A stretch of 51,215 bases of DNA from Caloramator sp. (GCA_026416875.1 JAOAEI010000005.1:1-51215), one strand, 5' to 3'. Counted from the stretch's first letter, positions 1 through 10,035 are shown. Translations and numbers: made by a program. Notes: generated by a model not told the origin, from the sequence alone.

Positions 1-327
1 TCGCTAAACTCAGTTGCTAAGATACCATATTCATCATACATGGACGGAGTTTCAAATACCTTCTCAATCCTTCCAGATGCCCTTGGAAAGGATATGGAGG
101 ATAGAATTAGCAATCTTGTCGCTATAATGGACGGATACTTTGGACAAGGTGCTCATCATCTAAATGTTAACGTGTTAAATAGGGAAATGCTCGAGGATGC
201 TATGGAACATCCTGAAAAATATCCATCCCTTACAATAAGGGTTTCAGGATATGCAGTAAACTTTGCAAGACTAACAAGAGAGCAGCAGCTTGAAGTAATT
301 AAAAGAACATTCCACGAAAGGGTGTAA
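1..327 (+). CDS. pflB: formate C-acetyltransferase (pyruvate formate-lyase), C-terminal part, truncated by window start
   Basis: Frame 1 is open from base 1 ([21 protein letters not shown]...); C-terminal glycyl radical motif [17 protein letters not shown]; followed by activase gene. Confidence 0.95.
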   Translation, partial: SLNSVAKIPYSSYMDGVSNTFSILPDALGKDMEDRISNLVAIMDGYFGQGAHHLNVNVLNREMLEDAMEHPEKYPSLTIRVSGYAVNFARLTREQQLEVIKRTFHERV

Positions 328-329
328 TT

Positions 330-1079
330 ATGCTAAAGGCAAGAGTTCATTCTATAGAGACGATGGGATTAGTAGACGGACCTGGTATTAGGGTTGTTGT
401 GTTTATGCAAGGATGCAAATTGAGATGTGCCTACTGCCATAATCCAGATACCTGGGACTTAAAGGGCGGACAAGAAATGACTGTTGATGAGCTTATAAAT
501 AAAGTAAAAAGATATAAAATATATTTCCAAAGGTCAAAGGGAGGGGTTACCCTCTCTGGAGGAGACCCCCTTTTGCAGCCTGACTTTGTAATTGAGTTTT
601 TTAAAAGGTGCAAACAGGAGGGAATCCATACCGCCCTTGATACCTCAGGTTATGGAATTGGAAAATATGATGAGATATTAAAATGGACAGACCTTGTGCT
701 TCTTGATGTTAAACATATAGACGATATAGAACACAAAAAACTTACAGGGGCAGATAGACACGGATTTTTCGAATTTTTAAATGCAATAAAGAGAAATGGA
801 ACTAAGCTTTGGATAAGACACGTTGTAGTTCCTGGAATAACAGATGGCGAGGAGCATATAAAAAAGCTTGCAAAATTTATAAATACAATCCCTAATGTAG
901 AAAGGGTTGAACTTTTGCCTTACCATGTTCATGGTGTTAACAAGTATAAAGAAATGAATCTTAAATATAGATTAGAAGATGTGCCTCCCCTTGATAAAGA
1001 TAGATTGGAAAAACTATATAAAATATTAAATGAAAATCTAACCACACAGCAAGCAAATGTTGAAAAGATTGCTATTTGA
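330..1079 (+). CDS. pflA: pyruvate formate-lyase activating enzyme (radical SAM)
   Basis: GCKLRCAYCHNPDTW CxxxCxxC radical SAM motif, TLSGGDPLLQ; directly downstream of pflB. Confidence 0.95.
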   Translation: MLKARVHSIETMGLVDGPGIRVVVFMQGCKLRCAYCHNPDTWDLKGGQEMTVDELINKVKRYKIYFQRSKGGVTLSGGDPLLQPDFVIEFFKRCKQEGIHTALDTSGYGIGKYDEILKWTDLVLLDVKHIDDIEHKKLTGADRHGFFEFLNAIKRNGTKLWIRHVVVPGITDGEEHIKKLAKFINTIPNVERVELLPYHVHGVNKYKEMNLKYRLEDVPPLDKDRLEKLYKILNENLTTQQANVEKIAI

Positions 1080-1082
1080 TTT

Positions 1083-1110
1083 GCTATGGCCTATGCCATA
1101 GCTTTTTTTT
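1083..1110 (+). terminator. Rho-independent terminator after pflA
   Basis: GCTATGGC-CTAT-GCCATAGC followed by T8. Confidence 0.85.
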
Positions 1111-1183
1111 TATGGAAAGTTGGTCTAAGTCTAGAACAAATTACATATATTGTAAATTGAGATAATTTTTATAAAGGAGTGTT

Positions 1184-2908
1184 TTGATGAAAAAAGGAAG
1201 GATATCAGCATTGCTAACAGTAATTTTTTTGCTGATGTTACTTTTACCTGGCTTTGCAAAGGCAACTGAAGGTGAAGTTACTCAAAGCACACCTATTGAA
1301 ACACAACAAGAAGAAATTATTAATAAACAAATTGATAATACTTATTTAAATGAAAAAGTTCCATTTATGGGAGACAAGGATGGGAATAAAATATCCGATG
1401 ATCTTGATGATTTAATTAAGGTTAATGAAACAGATGAAGTTTCGGTAATTATTAGATTAAAGGAGCATCCATCAGATAAAGTTTTAGCCGAAATTGCAAA
1501 CAAAGTAGGTAAGTTCAAAGAGAAGGATAGATGGCAGCATGCTCTTAAGGGATTTTCAGCTGTAATGACAAAGACTCAAGTCAAATCACTATCAAAGATT
1601 CCGTTTATTGAGAGAATAGAGTTAGATAGAGAAGTTAAAGCATATCTTGATACTTCTTCCCAATGGACTGGTGTTAACAATGCAAGAGCTGAATTTGGTG
1701 TTGATGGGGATAGAGATGGAAATAAGACTTATTACTCTAAAAACGATGTAGTAATAGCAATTATAGATACTGGTATTGATGCAAATCACGTTGATTTGGA
1801 TGGAGGAAAGGTTATAGGTTGGTATGATGTAATTAATGGAAGAACTACGCCTTATGATGACAATGGACATGGAACGCATGTTGCAAGCATAGCAGCAGGA
1901 ACAGGGGAAGGTAATGCAAATTATAAAGGAGTTGCACCAGGGGCAGCGCTGGTAGGCATAAAAGTTTTAAATTCCTCTGGTTCAGGAACAACAAGTGGTA
2001 TTATATCAGGAATAAATTGGATGATACAAAATAAAAATACTTACAATATAAGAATTGGAAACATGAGCCTTGGTTCTGCAGGTTCTTCTGATGGAACAGA
2101 CAGCCTTTCAGTTGCAGTAAATAATGCAGTTAATAATGGAATAATAATGGCTGTTGCTGCAGGCAACGAAGGACCAGGAACTTATACTATAGGTTCTCCG
2201 GCAGCTGCAGCGAACGCTATAACTGTAGGTTCAGTTTATGACCCAGGAGAAAAAGGGTGGGTATTGTCGGAGTTTTCAAATAGAGGACCAACAGCAGATG
2301 GTAGAATAAAGCCTGATATAACAGCACCAGGAAGCAATATAACAGCAGCAAAGGCTGGAACAACAAGCAGTTATGTAACATATAGCGGAACATCTATGGC
2401 AACGCCATTTATTTCTGGGGTTATAGCATTGATGTTAGATGCTAATTATTCCCTTACAGATTCACAAGTAAAAAATATTCTATATTCAAGTGCCAATGTA
2501 AAGGATTTTGGGCCATCTGGGAAAGATATTGATTTTGGTTACGGTATTGCACTGCCGTATAATTGCATAAAGCAGGCGGGTGGATTTAGTGGCAGTTTTT
2601 CAGATAATATCGGATTTACATTTATTCAGGACAGCTTAACAGGCACGGGTAATACTGACTGGTGGCAGTTTAATGTAACAGATACAACAAAACCTATAGG
2701 AATAACATTTATTATTTCAAATTACACCACAAGCATAGATTTTGATATATATTTATATAATCCAAGTGGAACCCTTGTAGCAAAATCTGAAGGGTCAACA
2801 AGACAGGAGCAAATTAGATATTTACCGACCTCAACTGGAACCTATAAGATAAAAGTATATTCATATAAAGGTTCGGGTAATTATTGGTTTAACTTGAGTT
2901 GGAAATAA
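1184..2908 (+). CDS. secreted S8 (subtilisin-like) serine protease with C-terminal PPC-type domain
   Basis: Signal peptide; AIIDTGID (Asp), DDNGHGTHVAS (His), GTSMATPFISG (Ser); inhibitor-like prodomain. ATG at 1187 (preceded by TTG 1184), RBS aaaggag. Confidence 0.92.
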   Translation: MMKKGRISALLTVIFLLMLLLPGFAKATEGEVTQSTPIETQQEEIINKQIDNTYLNEKVPFMGDKDGNKISDDLDDLIKVNETDEVSVIIRLKEHPSDKVLAEIANKVGKFKEKDRWQHALKGFSAVMTKTQVKSLSKIPFIERIELDREVKAYLDTSSQWTGVNNARAEFGVDGDRDGNKTYYSKNDVVIAIIDTGIDANHVDLDGGKVIGWYDVINGRTTPYDDNGHGTHVASIAAGTGEGNANYKGVAPGAALVGIKVLNSSGSGTTSGIISGINWMIQNKNTYNIRIGNMSLGSAGSSDGTDSLSVAVNNAVNNGIIMAVAAGNEGPGTYTIGSPAAAANAITVGSVYDPGEKGWVLSEFSNRGPTADGRIKPDITAPGSNITAAKAGTTSSYVTYSGTSMATPFISGVIALMLDANYSLTDSQVKNILYSSANVKDFGPSGKDIDFGYGIALPYNCIKQAGGFSGSFSDNIGFTFIQDSLTGTGNTDWWQFNVTDTTKPIGITFIISNYTTSIDFDIYLYNPSGTLVAKSEGSTRQEQIRYLPTSTGTYKIKVYSYKGSGNYWFNLSWK

Positions 2909-2913
2909 GATGC

Positions 2914-2961
2914 AAAATTGTCCCCTTAGAGATATAGCAAAACTCTAGGGGGACAAATTTT
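2914..2961. terminator. long inverted repeat, likely terminator
   Basis: AAAATTGTCCCCTTAGAG...CTCTAGGGGGACAAATTTT. Confidence 0.6.
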
Positions 2962-3092
2962 GTGATTTAAAACAACTTTGCATTATATTAATAAAATCAA
3001 TACTTATCTTAATATTCATAAAAATTAACGATTTTTAATATTGGTTTTATTACCATATAATTAAATTGAAAATACAAAAAAGGGGGATAGTT

Positions 3093-4178
3093 ATGCAGGA
3101 TAAAAGGTTAATCATCATCAACGGTCTTATTGTTGGACTTTTAGCTGTTTTGCTTGTAAAGTTTGGCAATCCAGTAAACATGGGGATTTGCATTGCCTGC
3201 TTTATAAGGGATATTGCAGGTGGACTTGGACTTCATAGGGCAGAACTTGTTCAGTATATCAGACCAGAAATCATAGGTATTGTTTTAGGTGCCTTCTTGA
3301 TGTCCTATGGAAAAAAGGAATTTAATGCAAGAGGAGGCTCTTCACCTTTAGTAAGATTTGTTCTTGGCTTTATTGTTATGATAGGTGCTTTAATGTTTTT
3401 AGGTTGTCCACTGAGAATGGTTTTAAGAATAGCAGGAGGAGACTTAAATGCAGTTGTTGGTCTTATAGGGTTTGCAGCAGGTATATATCTTGGAATAATA
3501 TTCTTAAACAAAGGATTTACATTAAAAAGAACATATACTTTAAACAAAGCGGAAGGTTTCTTATTTCCAGCAATTAATATAGGTTTATTAATACTACTTT
3601 TAGCAGCACCAGCCTTTATATTCTTTAGTGAAAAGGGTCCGGGTTCTATGCATGCTCCAGTATTTTTAGCTTTAGCTGCTGGGCTTATAGTTGGTGGATT
3701 TGCTCAAAGAACAAGGATGTGTATGGTTGGAGGAATAAGGGACCTTATATTATTTAAAGATTGGTATTTAATCTCAGGGTTTATTGCAATATTTGTTGCT
3801 GCGCTAATAGGCAACATTGCAATTGGAAAGTTTACATTAGGTTTTGTAAAGCAGCCTGTTGCCCATAATGATGCTTTATGGAACTTCCTCGGAATGGGAC
3901 TTGCTGGCTTTGGCTCAGTATTACTTGGAGGATGTCCATTAAGACAGCTAATCTTAGCAGGAGAAGGAAATATAGATTCTGCTATTACAGTTCTTGGAAT
4001 GCTTCTTGGAGCAGCCTTTGCCCATAACTTTAAGCTTGCTTCAACTCCAGATGGACCAACGCCAAATGGGAAAATAGCAGTTATTTTAGGGTTTATAATA
4101 GTTTCTCTTATAGGATACTTTAACATAGAAAGGGAAGTTAATGTTAAAGTTAAAGGGGGAGTTAAAGTTGAAGGGTAA
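3093..4178 (+). CDS. yedE: YedE/YeeE-family putative selenium (sulfur-compound) transporter
   Basis: Multi-TM protein with duplicated GCPLR motifs ([30 protein letters not shown]) and [15 protein letters not shown] track begins at 3066; ATG at 3093 after gggggata is the likelier start. Confidence 0.85.
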   Translation: MQDKRLIIINGLIVGLLAVLLVKFGNPVNMGICIACFIRDIAGGLGLHRAELVQYIRPEIIGIVLGAFLMSYGKKEFNARGGSSPLVRFVLGFIVMIGALMFLGCPLRMVLRIAGGDLNAVVGLIGFAAGIYLGIIFLNKGFTLKRTYTLNKAEGFLFPAINIGLLILLLAAPAFIFFSEKGPGSMHAPVFLALAAGLIVGGFAQRTRMCMVGGIRDLILFKDWYLISGFIAIFVAALIGNIAIGKFTLGFVKQPVAHNDALWNFLGMGLAGFGSVLLGGCPLRQLILAGEGNIDSAITVLGMLLGAAFAHNFKLASTPDGPTPNGKIAVILGFIIVSLIGYFNIEREVNVKVKGGVKVEG

Positions 4179-4380
4179 TTTAGTTGATGCAAGGGGAAGG
4201 TCCTGTCCAGAGCCTGTTCTTTTGACGAAGAAGGCAATTGAAGCTTCACCTGAAGGGGTTAAAGTTTTAGTTGACAATGTAACAGCAAGGGAAAATATAA
4301 AAAGATTTGCAAAAAATAGTGGATATAATGTTGAAGTTGTAGAAAATGAAGAGGGAATACTTTTAACTTTAAGTAGGTGA
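4168..4380 (+). CDS. TusA/YedF-like sulfurtransferase domain protein
   Basis: [19 protein letters not shown] is the SirA/TusA CPxP motif; overlaps the yedE 3' end; TTG start at 4168 likely. Confidence 0.85.
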   Translation: MKGNLVDARGRSCPEPVLLTKKAIEASPEGVKVLVDNVTARENIKRFAKNSGYNVEVVENEEGILLTLSR

Positions 4381-4384
4381 CAAG

Positions 4385-4618
4385 ATGCAATATATAGTAA
4401 CCTTTTATACACAAAACGGAGCATTTAAGTTTCAAAGATTCCTGAAAGACAAGGGGATAGAGGTTAAGCTTATGCCAACTCCAAGGGTTCTAAGTTCAAG
4501 CTGCGGAATTTCAGCAGCCTTTGAATATGAAGATGATATATCAGGGTTTATAATAGAAGAAGTAGATGCGATTTATAAGAAGGAAAAGGATCAATATTAT
4601 CTTGTTTACAGGGATTAG
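4385..4618 (+). CDS. DUF3343-like putative Se/S carrier protein
   Basis: Short protein MQYIVTFYTQNGAFKFQRFLKDKGIEVKLMPTPRVLSSSCGISAAF; position after YedE/TusA. Confidence 0.75.
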   Translation: MQYIVTFYTQNGAFKFQRFLKDKGIEVKLMPTPRVLSSSCGISAAFEYEDDISGFIIEEVDAIYKKEKDQYYLVYRD

Positions 4619-4730
4619 TTATCTTATACAATTTACATTTAAAGAAAGTAAAAAGCAGTTGCTATATGGAGACTTGGTCTTGAAAATCCTGATTATTGGA
4701 ATGTTATAAAAATCAAATTAAATAGATGAT

Positions 4731-4764
4731 AATTAAGCCCCACTTTTTATGGTGGGGCTTAATT
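4731..4764. terminator. bidirectional terminator
   Basis: AATTAAGCCCCAC-N7-GTGGGGCTTAATT between convergent genes. Confidence 0.8.
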
Positions 4765-5001
4765 ATGATTATTGTTTTCTATGTTATTATCTTCATTTGT
4801 ATGATTTTCCATGCTTTTTATTAAATTAGTATCCTTTAAAGTATCCCTTGCAGTTGATTGGCCAAAATAAAAGGAAATTATCATAGTAAATACGGTTAAA
4901 AATTCTGTGGAGCTAATAACTCCCTTTATACTAAGATAACAAAATACGCCTGTGAGCATTATGGCGATTGTTTTTTTGGTGCTAACCCACGTGTTTTTCA
5001 T
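4759..5001 (-). CDS. small membrane protein (holin-like appearance), unknown function
   Basis: 80 aa, two hydrophobic stretches, charged tail. Confidence 0.55.
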   Translation of the reverse strand: MKNTWVSTKKTIAIMLTGVFCYLSIKGVISSTEFLTVFTMIISFYFGQSTARDTLKDTNLIKSMENHTNEDNNIENNNHN

Positions 5002-5011
5002 ATTATCACCT

Positions 5012-6316
5012 TCAATTGGATAAGAAATAGGATTTATTTGCCAATATAAACCTTATTGCCCTTGCAAGGATATCGATTTCATCGAAGGTATTGTAAAGTC
5101 CAAAGCTTAATCTTATCATTCCTGGTCTTTTAGAATCTGGATTTTTTGCAAACTTTTGTATTTGTTCTTTATCTATTCTTAAAAGCCTTTGAATATAGGG
5201 CTGTGCACAAAAACATCCGCTTCTTACGGCAATTGCAAAATAGTCAGAAAGTATTTCTGCAACTTTTCCATGATACATCTCTTTGATATTAAAGGGAAGG
5301 ATTGCTACCTTATTGTCAACATCGGGACAGTAAAGTTCAACTTCATCAAATTGGGACAAAATTTGATTTGCATATTTTAAAAGCTTTTTCTCGTATTCAT
5401 CTATTTTATCCATTCCAATATTTTGAAGTGTTTCGATTGCAGCAACTAGTGCTACAACTCCCATAAGATTTGGAGTTCCTGCCTCCTCTTTAGAAGGTGG
5501 ATCCTCCCATATTACAAAATCATGGGAGACAAGCTTAACTGTTCCTCCACCCTTTAGATCAGGTTCTCCCTTTTCAAAAATTTTTTTTGGTCCGATTAGG
5601 GCGCCAACACCAAAGGGGGCATACATTTTATGTCCAGAAAAGGCTATAAAATCTATATGTTCATCATCAGAATGGGATTTCATATTAAACTTTTTATGGG
5701 GGATAAGCTGAGCGCCGTCTACTAAAATAAATGCTCCATATTTATGGGCTAATTTTGCTATTTGATAGTAGGGATTGATGTATCCTGTTACATTTGATGC
5801 ACCAGTTACTGTAACAAGCTTTACTTTACCATCATATTTTTTAAGTTTACCTTCTAAGTCATCAAGTAAAAGCCTTCCACAATCATCGGTTTCAACATAA
5901 TCTACTTTAAACTTTCCCCTCCAAGGAAGGTCATTTGAATGGTGTTCCATAAATGTAGAGAGGATTACGCATTTATCATCTTTACATAATCTATTTGACA
6001 ATTTATTTATTGCCTCAGTTGCATTTCTAACATATATTAAAGTATCAAGTTTAGTATCAGCACCTACAAAATTTAAAACCTTTTCCCTTGATGACTCATA
6101 AATTTCTGTTGATAATATAGATTTATATCCTGTTCCCCTGTGGATAGATGAATACCAAGGAGCAAAACTGTTTATTGCATTCATGACATTTATAAATGGC
6201 GGTGTAGTTGCAGCGTTGTCAAAATTAATATATCTTGTAAATTTTCCACTTTTAAGAGGAACTAATGTATTAACTCCAACAACTAAATTTCTAAAATACA
6301 TATAAATCAACCCCAA
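5012..6316 (-). CDS. class V aminotransferase / cysteine desulfurase-like PLP enzyme
   Basis: NFDNAATTPP N-terminus, FSGHKMYAPFGVGALIG PLP-Lys motif, RSGCFCAQPY active-site Cys loop. Confidence 0.88.
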   Translation of the reverse strand: MGLIYMYFRNLVVGVNTLVPLKSGKFTRYINFDNAATTPPFINVMNAINSFAPWYSSIHRGTGYKSILSTEIYESSREKVLNFVGADTKLDTLIYVRNATEAINKLSNRLCKDDKCVILSTFMEHHSNDLPWRGKFKVDYVETDDCGRLLLDDLEGKLKKYDGKVKLVTVTGASNVTGYINPYYQIAKLAHKYGAFILVDGAQLIPHKKFNMKSHSDDEHIDFIAFSGHKMYAPFGVGALIGPKKIFEKGEPDLKGGGTVKLVSHDFVIWEDPPSKEEAGTPNLMGVVALVAAIETLQNIGMDKIDEYEKKLLKYANQILSQFDEVELYCPDVDNKVAILPFNIKEMYHGKVAEILSDYFAIAVRSGCFCAQPYIQRLLRIDKEQIQKFAKNPDSKRPGMIRLSFGLYNTFDEIDILARAIRFILANKSYFLSN

Positions 6317-6426
6317 AGGCTTTCTTATATTAGTATATTAAAGTCTAAATTTTTTGACATCGATTTAAAGGAATTTATAAACTTGTATAGAATAGTATTA
6401 TTATAAAAATTTATCAGGTGATTTAA

Positions 6427-6774
6427 ATGATACAAGAAGTTTTTATGATGGTAATTCAAAATCTAATAACTACATTGGTGGCAATAATTCTTTTTTTAGT
6501 ATTAATCTGATATTTAAAAAGCTTATTGTCTCCGGTTAAGACGATAACAGCAAAAGTTGTAGATAAAAAGACGAGTATAATAAAAACGGTAAATATTCCA
6601 TATCATGTAAGTCGTAACTTAAATAGGACAAGATTTTTTATAACATTTGAAACTAAAGGTGGAAAAAGAATAGAACTTTTAACTCATCCAATACTTTATG
6701 ATGAGATTTATATAGGAGAAGAAGGATATGTTACCTACAAAGGGGAATGGTTAAAGGATTTTAAAAGAAAATAA
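6427..6774 (+). CDS. DUF2500-like membrane-anchored protein with one in-frame TGA (putative selenocysteine); 115 aa if TGA is decoded
   Basis: ATG 6427 preceded by aggtga (6416-6421). Translation MIQEVFMMVIQNLITTLVAIILFLVLI[U]YLKSLLSPVKTITAKVVDKK... is continuous with the 6526..6774 ORF. The ORF-track TTG start at 6526 has no RBS and loses the TM anchor. Confidence 0.7.
6523..6547 (+). other. candidate bacterial SECIS hairpin
   Basis: TTATTGTCT-CCGGTTA-AGACGATAA: 9 bp with one G-U, GG in the loop, beginning 12 nt after the TGA at 6508-6510. Confidence 0.55.
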
Positions 6775-6797
6775 CAGCTTTGAAGGGTGGGCTTTAA

Positions 6798-8033
6798 ATG
6801 AATTTGTTTAAAAAATTTTTTTCACCATATATGGGACTTCCAAGGGATATTTATTTTTTATTTCTAGCAAGGGTTATAAATAGCATGGGAAACTTTGTTT
6901 TCCCACTAATGACTATGCTCCTAACAGATAAGCTTAAAATGTCGCCGAAGGCTGCGGGAGAATTTATAAGCCTTGCAGCTGCATCATATCTTCCAGGTTC
7001 AATTTTAGGAGGAAAACTTGCAGATAAATATGGAAGGAAAAGCATATTTATTTTTTGTCAAACTATTGCTGGGCTTTTTATTTTAGTCTGCGCCTTTATA
7101 GATAAAACCATGATACCTTGGCTTATTATTTTATTTGGTGTTTTAAATGGTGCTGCACAGCCTGTAAACAGTGCTATGGTAACGGACCTTACAAACAAAG
7201 AAAACAGAAAACAAGCTTTTTCGTTAATTTATCTTGGGATAAATCTTGGTTTTGCAGTTGGTCCTTTGATAGCAGGTTTTTTATATATAAATTATTTTAA
7301 TTTAATTTTTATAGGAAATGCACTGGCTATATTTTTATCAGTATTTTTTATATGGTATTTTGTAAGGGAACCTGAAATAAAGAATGATGAACTTGATGAA
7401 CTAGAAAGGCCTCAACAGGGAAATATATTTAAAGTGTTATTTGAAAGAAAAGAATTATTATACTTTGCACTTGTATCTTCAATATTTGCCTTTTCCTATG
7501 CTCAGGTTAACTTTTCAACGACTATACAATTAAAGGATGTTTACGGTGAAAATGCTGCAAAATTAATGAGCATAATTAATTCAATAAATGCAACTGTTGT
7601 AATAACGTTTACAACGATAATTATTCACATAACAAGAAAAAATAAAGCTATATTGAACATAACAATTGCAGGGATATTCTTTGCAATCGGATTTGGCATA
7701 CAGTATTTTTTCATAAATTTTTATCCCTATATTTTATCAACCTTTATTTGGACGCTTGGCGAGATAATGCATGCTACAAACTCAGGGGTTTATATTGCAG
7801 ACCATACTCCAGCCTCCCATAGAGGTAGACTTAATTCGCTAATGTCAATTGTTCAAGGTTTAGGGCATGGAATAAGCCCCTTGATAATGGGAAGGTATAT
7901 TCAAAGATATGGTGTAAGAAATGTTTGGCCCCTTATATTTATTCTAAGCTCTGCTGCAAGCCTTTTTATGTATATTTTAGGTAAATACGACAAAAAAGAA
8001 AACCTAGGCAAAAAAGAAGAGGCTGCACTCTAG
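6798..8033 (+). CDS. MFS transporter
   Basis: 12-TM pattern; GGKLADKYGRKSIF motif. Confidence 0.88.
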   Translation: MNLFKKFFSPYMGLPRDIYFLFLARVINSMGNFVFPLMTMLLTDKLKMSPKAAGEFISLAAASYLPGSILGGKLADKYGRKSIFIFCQTIAGLFILVCAFIDKTMIPWLIILFGVLNGAAQPVNSAMVTDLTNKENRKQAFSLIYLGINLGFAVGPLIAGFLYINYFNLIFIGNALAIFLSVFFIWYFVREPEIKNDELDELERPQQGNIFKVLFERKELLYFALVSSIFAFSYAQVNFSTTIQLKDVYGENAAKLMSIINSINATVVITFTTIIIHITRKNKAILNITIAGIFFAIGFGIQYFFINFYPYILSTFIWTLGEIMHATNSGVYIADHTPASHRGRLNSLMSIVQGLGHGISPLIMGRYIQRYGVRNVWPLIFILSSAASLFMYILGKYDKKENLGKKEEAAL

Positions 8034-8041
8034 CAGCCTCT
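8018..8041. terminator. bidirectional terminator between convergent genes
   Basis: AGAGGCTGC-ACTCTA-GCAGCCTCT. Confidence 0.65.
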
Positions 8042-8366
8042 AACTAAAAATCAGGTCATAGTATCTTCTTATAGTTTCCTCAAAACCCTCTACGCTGACA
8101 TATCTAGATTCCCTTGCATATTCTTTCCCTTCTATAAATAAAAGCATAGTTGGATAAGCAAATATCGAATAGGCACCTGCAGCTTCAAGGGTTTTTGACA
8201 CGTCAATTTTTGCAAGCTTTACATTTGGGTATCTTTGAAGCATTTCTTCTATTTTAGGTAATAACACCTTACAAACATTGCAGCCTTCAACGGTGAAATA
8301 TAACACTACCATTTGATTAGTAGATATAAAATCCTTTATTTCATTGTTAGAGTTTAATGTCAACAT
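8040..8366 (-). CDS. thioredoxin-family protein
   Basis: VVLYFTVEGCNVCKVLLPKIEEM, CxxC; YPTMLLF cis-Pro loop. Confidence 0.88.
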   Translation of the reverse strand: MLTLNSNNEIKDFISTNQMVVLYFTVEGCNVCKVLLPKIEEMLQRYPNVKLAKIDVSKTLEAAGAYSIFAYPTMLLFIEGKEYARESRYVSVEGFEETIRRYYDLIFS

Positions 8367-8572
8367 AAAAATCTCCTTTCTAAATAATTATTCAATATCA
8401 AATTATATACCTGTATTAGGTATATGTCAAAATTAATTTATATTTTTATTTTACCAAGAATAATATAGACTAAATATAAAATTTTTATTATTTAGTCCAA
8501 ATATTTATCTATTGATAATAAATATTAAATAAAATATAATATTTATAAAAAGAAAAGGAAAGGAGAGTTTTT

Positions 8573-9901
8573 ATGAAGGTAGTTGTTATAGGATGCACCC
8601 ATGCAGGGACAGCTGCAATTGTTAATACTGCAAAACTTTATAAGGATGCAAATATTACTGTTTATGAAAAAAATGATAACATTTCATTTTTATCATGTGG
8701 TATAGCTTTATATGTTGGTGGGATTGTTAAGGATCCTTTAGGACTTTTTTACAGCTCACCAGAAAAGTTAAAGGAGCTAGGCGTAGATACTAGAATGAAA
8801 CATGAGGTTTTAGATGCAGATCTAGACAAAAAAATACTAAAGGTAAAAAATTTAGACACCGGAGTAATTTTTGAAGATAATTATGATAAATTAATTATAA
8901 CAACTGGTTCATGGCCAATTGTTCCTAAAATTGAAGGCATTGAATTTGAAAACATACTTCTTGCTAAAAACTTCTATCATTCGAATACAATAATTGAAAA
9001 ATCAAAGTATGCAAAAAACATAGTCATAGTTGGTGCTGGATATATTGGAGTTGAACTTGCTGAAGCCTTTGAAAGAAATGGCAAAAATGTAACTTTAATT
9101 GATAGTCAAGATAGAATACTTAGTAAATATTTAGATAAAGAATTCACAGATTTAGCAGAAGAGGAATTAAAGAAATATGGAATTAAACTTGCTTTATCCC
9201 AAAGTGTTGTTAGGTTTGAGGGGGAAAATGGTAAAGTAAAAAGAGTAGTAACTGATAAAGAAACATATGATGCTGACCTTGTAATTCTTTGCATAGGCTT
9301 TAGACCAAACACAGATTTATTTAAAGGTAAATTAAATATGCTTTCAAACGGTGCGATAATAGTAGATGAATATATGAGAACAAGCAAAGAAGATGTCTTT
9401 GCTGCAGGAGATAGCTGTGCAGTGATTTACAATCCTATCAAAAAGCATGAATATATCCCCCTTGCAACTAACGCCGTAAGAATGGGAACTTTGGTAGCAA
9501 GGAATCTAGTAAAGCCAACAACAAAATACTTAGGAACACAAGGAACGTCGGGGATAAAAATTTACGATCTTAATATAGCTGCAACAGGACTTACAGAAAA
9601 CATGGCAAAATACTACGGGCTTGATGCACAAAGTGTTTTAATCGAGGATAGCTATAGGCCAGAATTTATGCCAACCCATGATAAGGCTATATTAAAGGTT
9701 GTATATGAAAAGAAAAGCAAAAGGATCCTTGGAAGTCAGATACTTTCAAAGGTTGATTTAACTCAAATGATGAATACAGCATCAGTATGTATTCAAAATG
9801 AAATGACGATTGATGAACTTGCATTTGTAGACTTTTTCTTCCAGCCTCATTTTAATAAGCCTTGGAATCTACTTAATATAGCAGCGTTAAAGGCAATATA
9901 A
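8573..9901 (+). CDS. FAD-dependent NAD(P)H oxidase / CoA-disulfide reductase-like pyridine nucleotide-disulfide oxidoreductase
   Basis: MKVVVIGCTHAGTAA FAD motif, redox Cys SFLSCGIALYVGG, VIVGAGYIGVELAE NAD motif. Confidence 0.88.
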   Translation: MKVVVIGCTHAGTAAIVNTAKLYKDANITVYEKNDNISFLSCGIALYVGGIVKDPLGLFYSSPEKLKELGVDTRMKHEVLDADLDKKILKVKNLDTGVIFEDNYDKLIITTGSWPIVPKIEGIEFENILLAKNFYHSNTIIEKSKYAKNIVIVGAGYIGVELAEAFERNGKNVTLIDSQDRILSKYLDKEFTDLAEEELKKYGIKLALSQSVVRFEGENGKVKRVVTDKETYDADLVILCIGFRPNTDLFKGKLNMLSNGAIIVDEYMRTSKEDVFAAGDSCAVIYNPIKKHEYIPLATNAVRMGTLVARNLVKPTTKYLGTQGTSGIKIYDLNIAATGLTENMAKYYGLDAQSVLIEDSYRPEFMPTHDKAILKVVYEKKSKRILGSQILSKVDLTQMMNTASVCIQNEMTIDELAFVDFFFQPHFNKPWNLLNIAALKAI

Positions 9902-9925
9902 GCAGGTAGTTGTTGCCTTTTTTTG
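9889..9925 (+). terminator. Rho-independent terminator
   Basis: AAAGGCAA...TTGCCTTTTTTT. Confidence 0.7.
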
Positions 9926-10035
9926 TAACATTTTTTAAAATAATGAATATTATAATTGTATCAACAAATTAATTTTTGAATTATTGCTAATATCTACATA
10001 AAGTGCTATAATTAACTAAACAAGGAGGGATGGGT

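Noticed and set aside
3704-4424. Minus-strand ORFs 3704..4249 and 4086..4424
   Set aside because: Antisense to well-supported yedE/TusA/DUF3343 genes; no family resemblance.
6526-6774. ORF-track start (TTG 6526) for the DUF2500-like protein
   Set aside because: No RBS, loses the TM anchor; upstream ATG 6427 with RBS is in the same frame separated only by one TGA.
8040-8366. Selenocysteine in the thioredoxin-like protein or the adjacent NADH oxidase
   Set aside because: Active-site Cys codons are present (EGCNVC; SFLSCGIAL) with no in-frame TGA.
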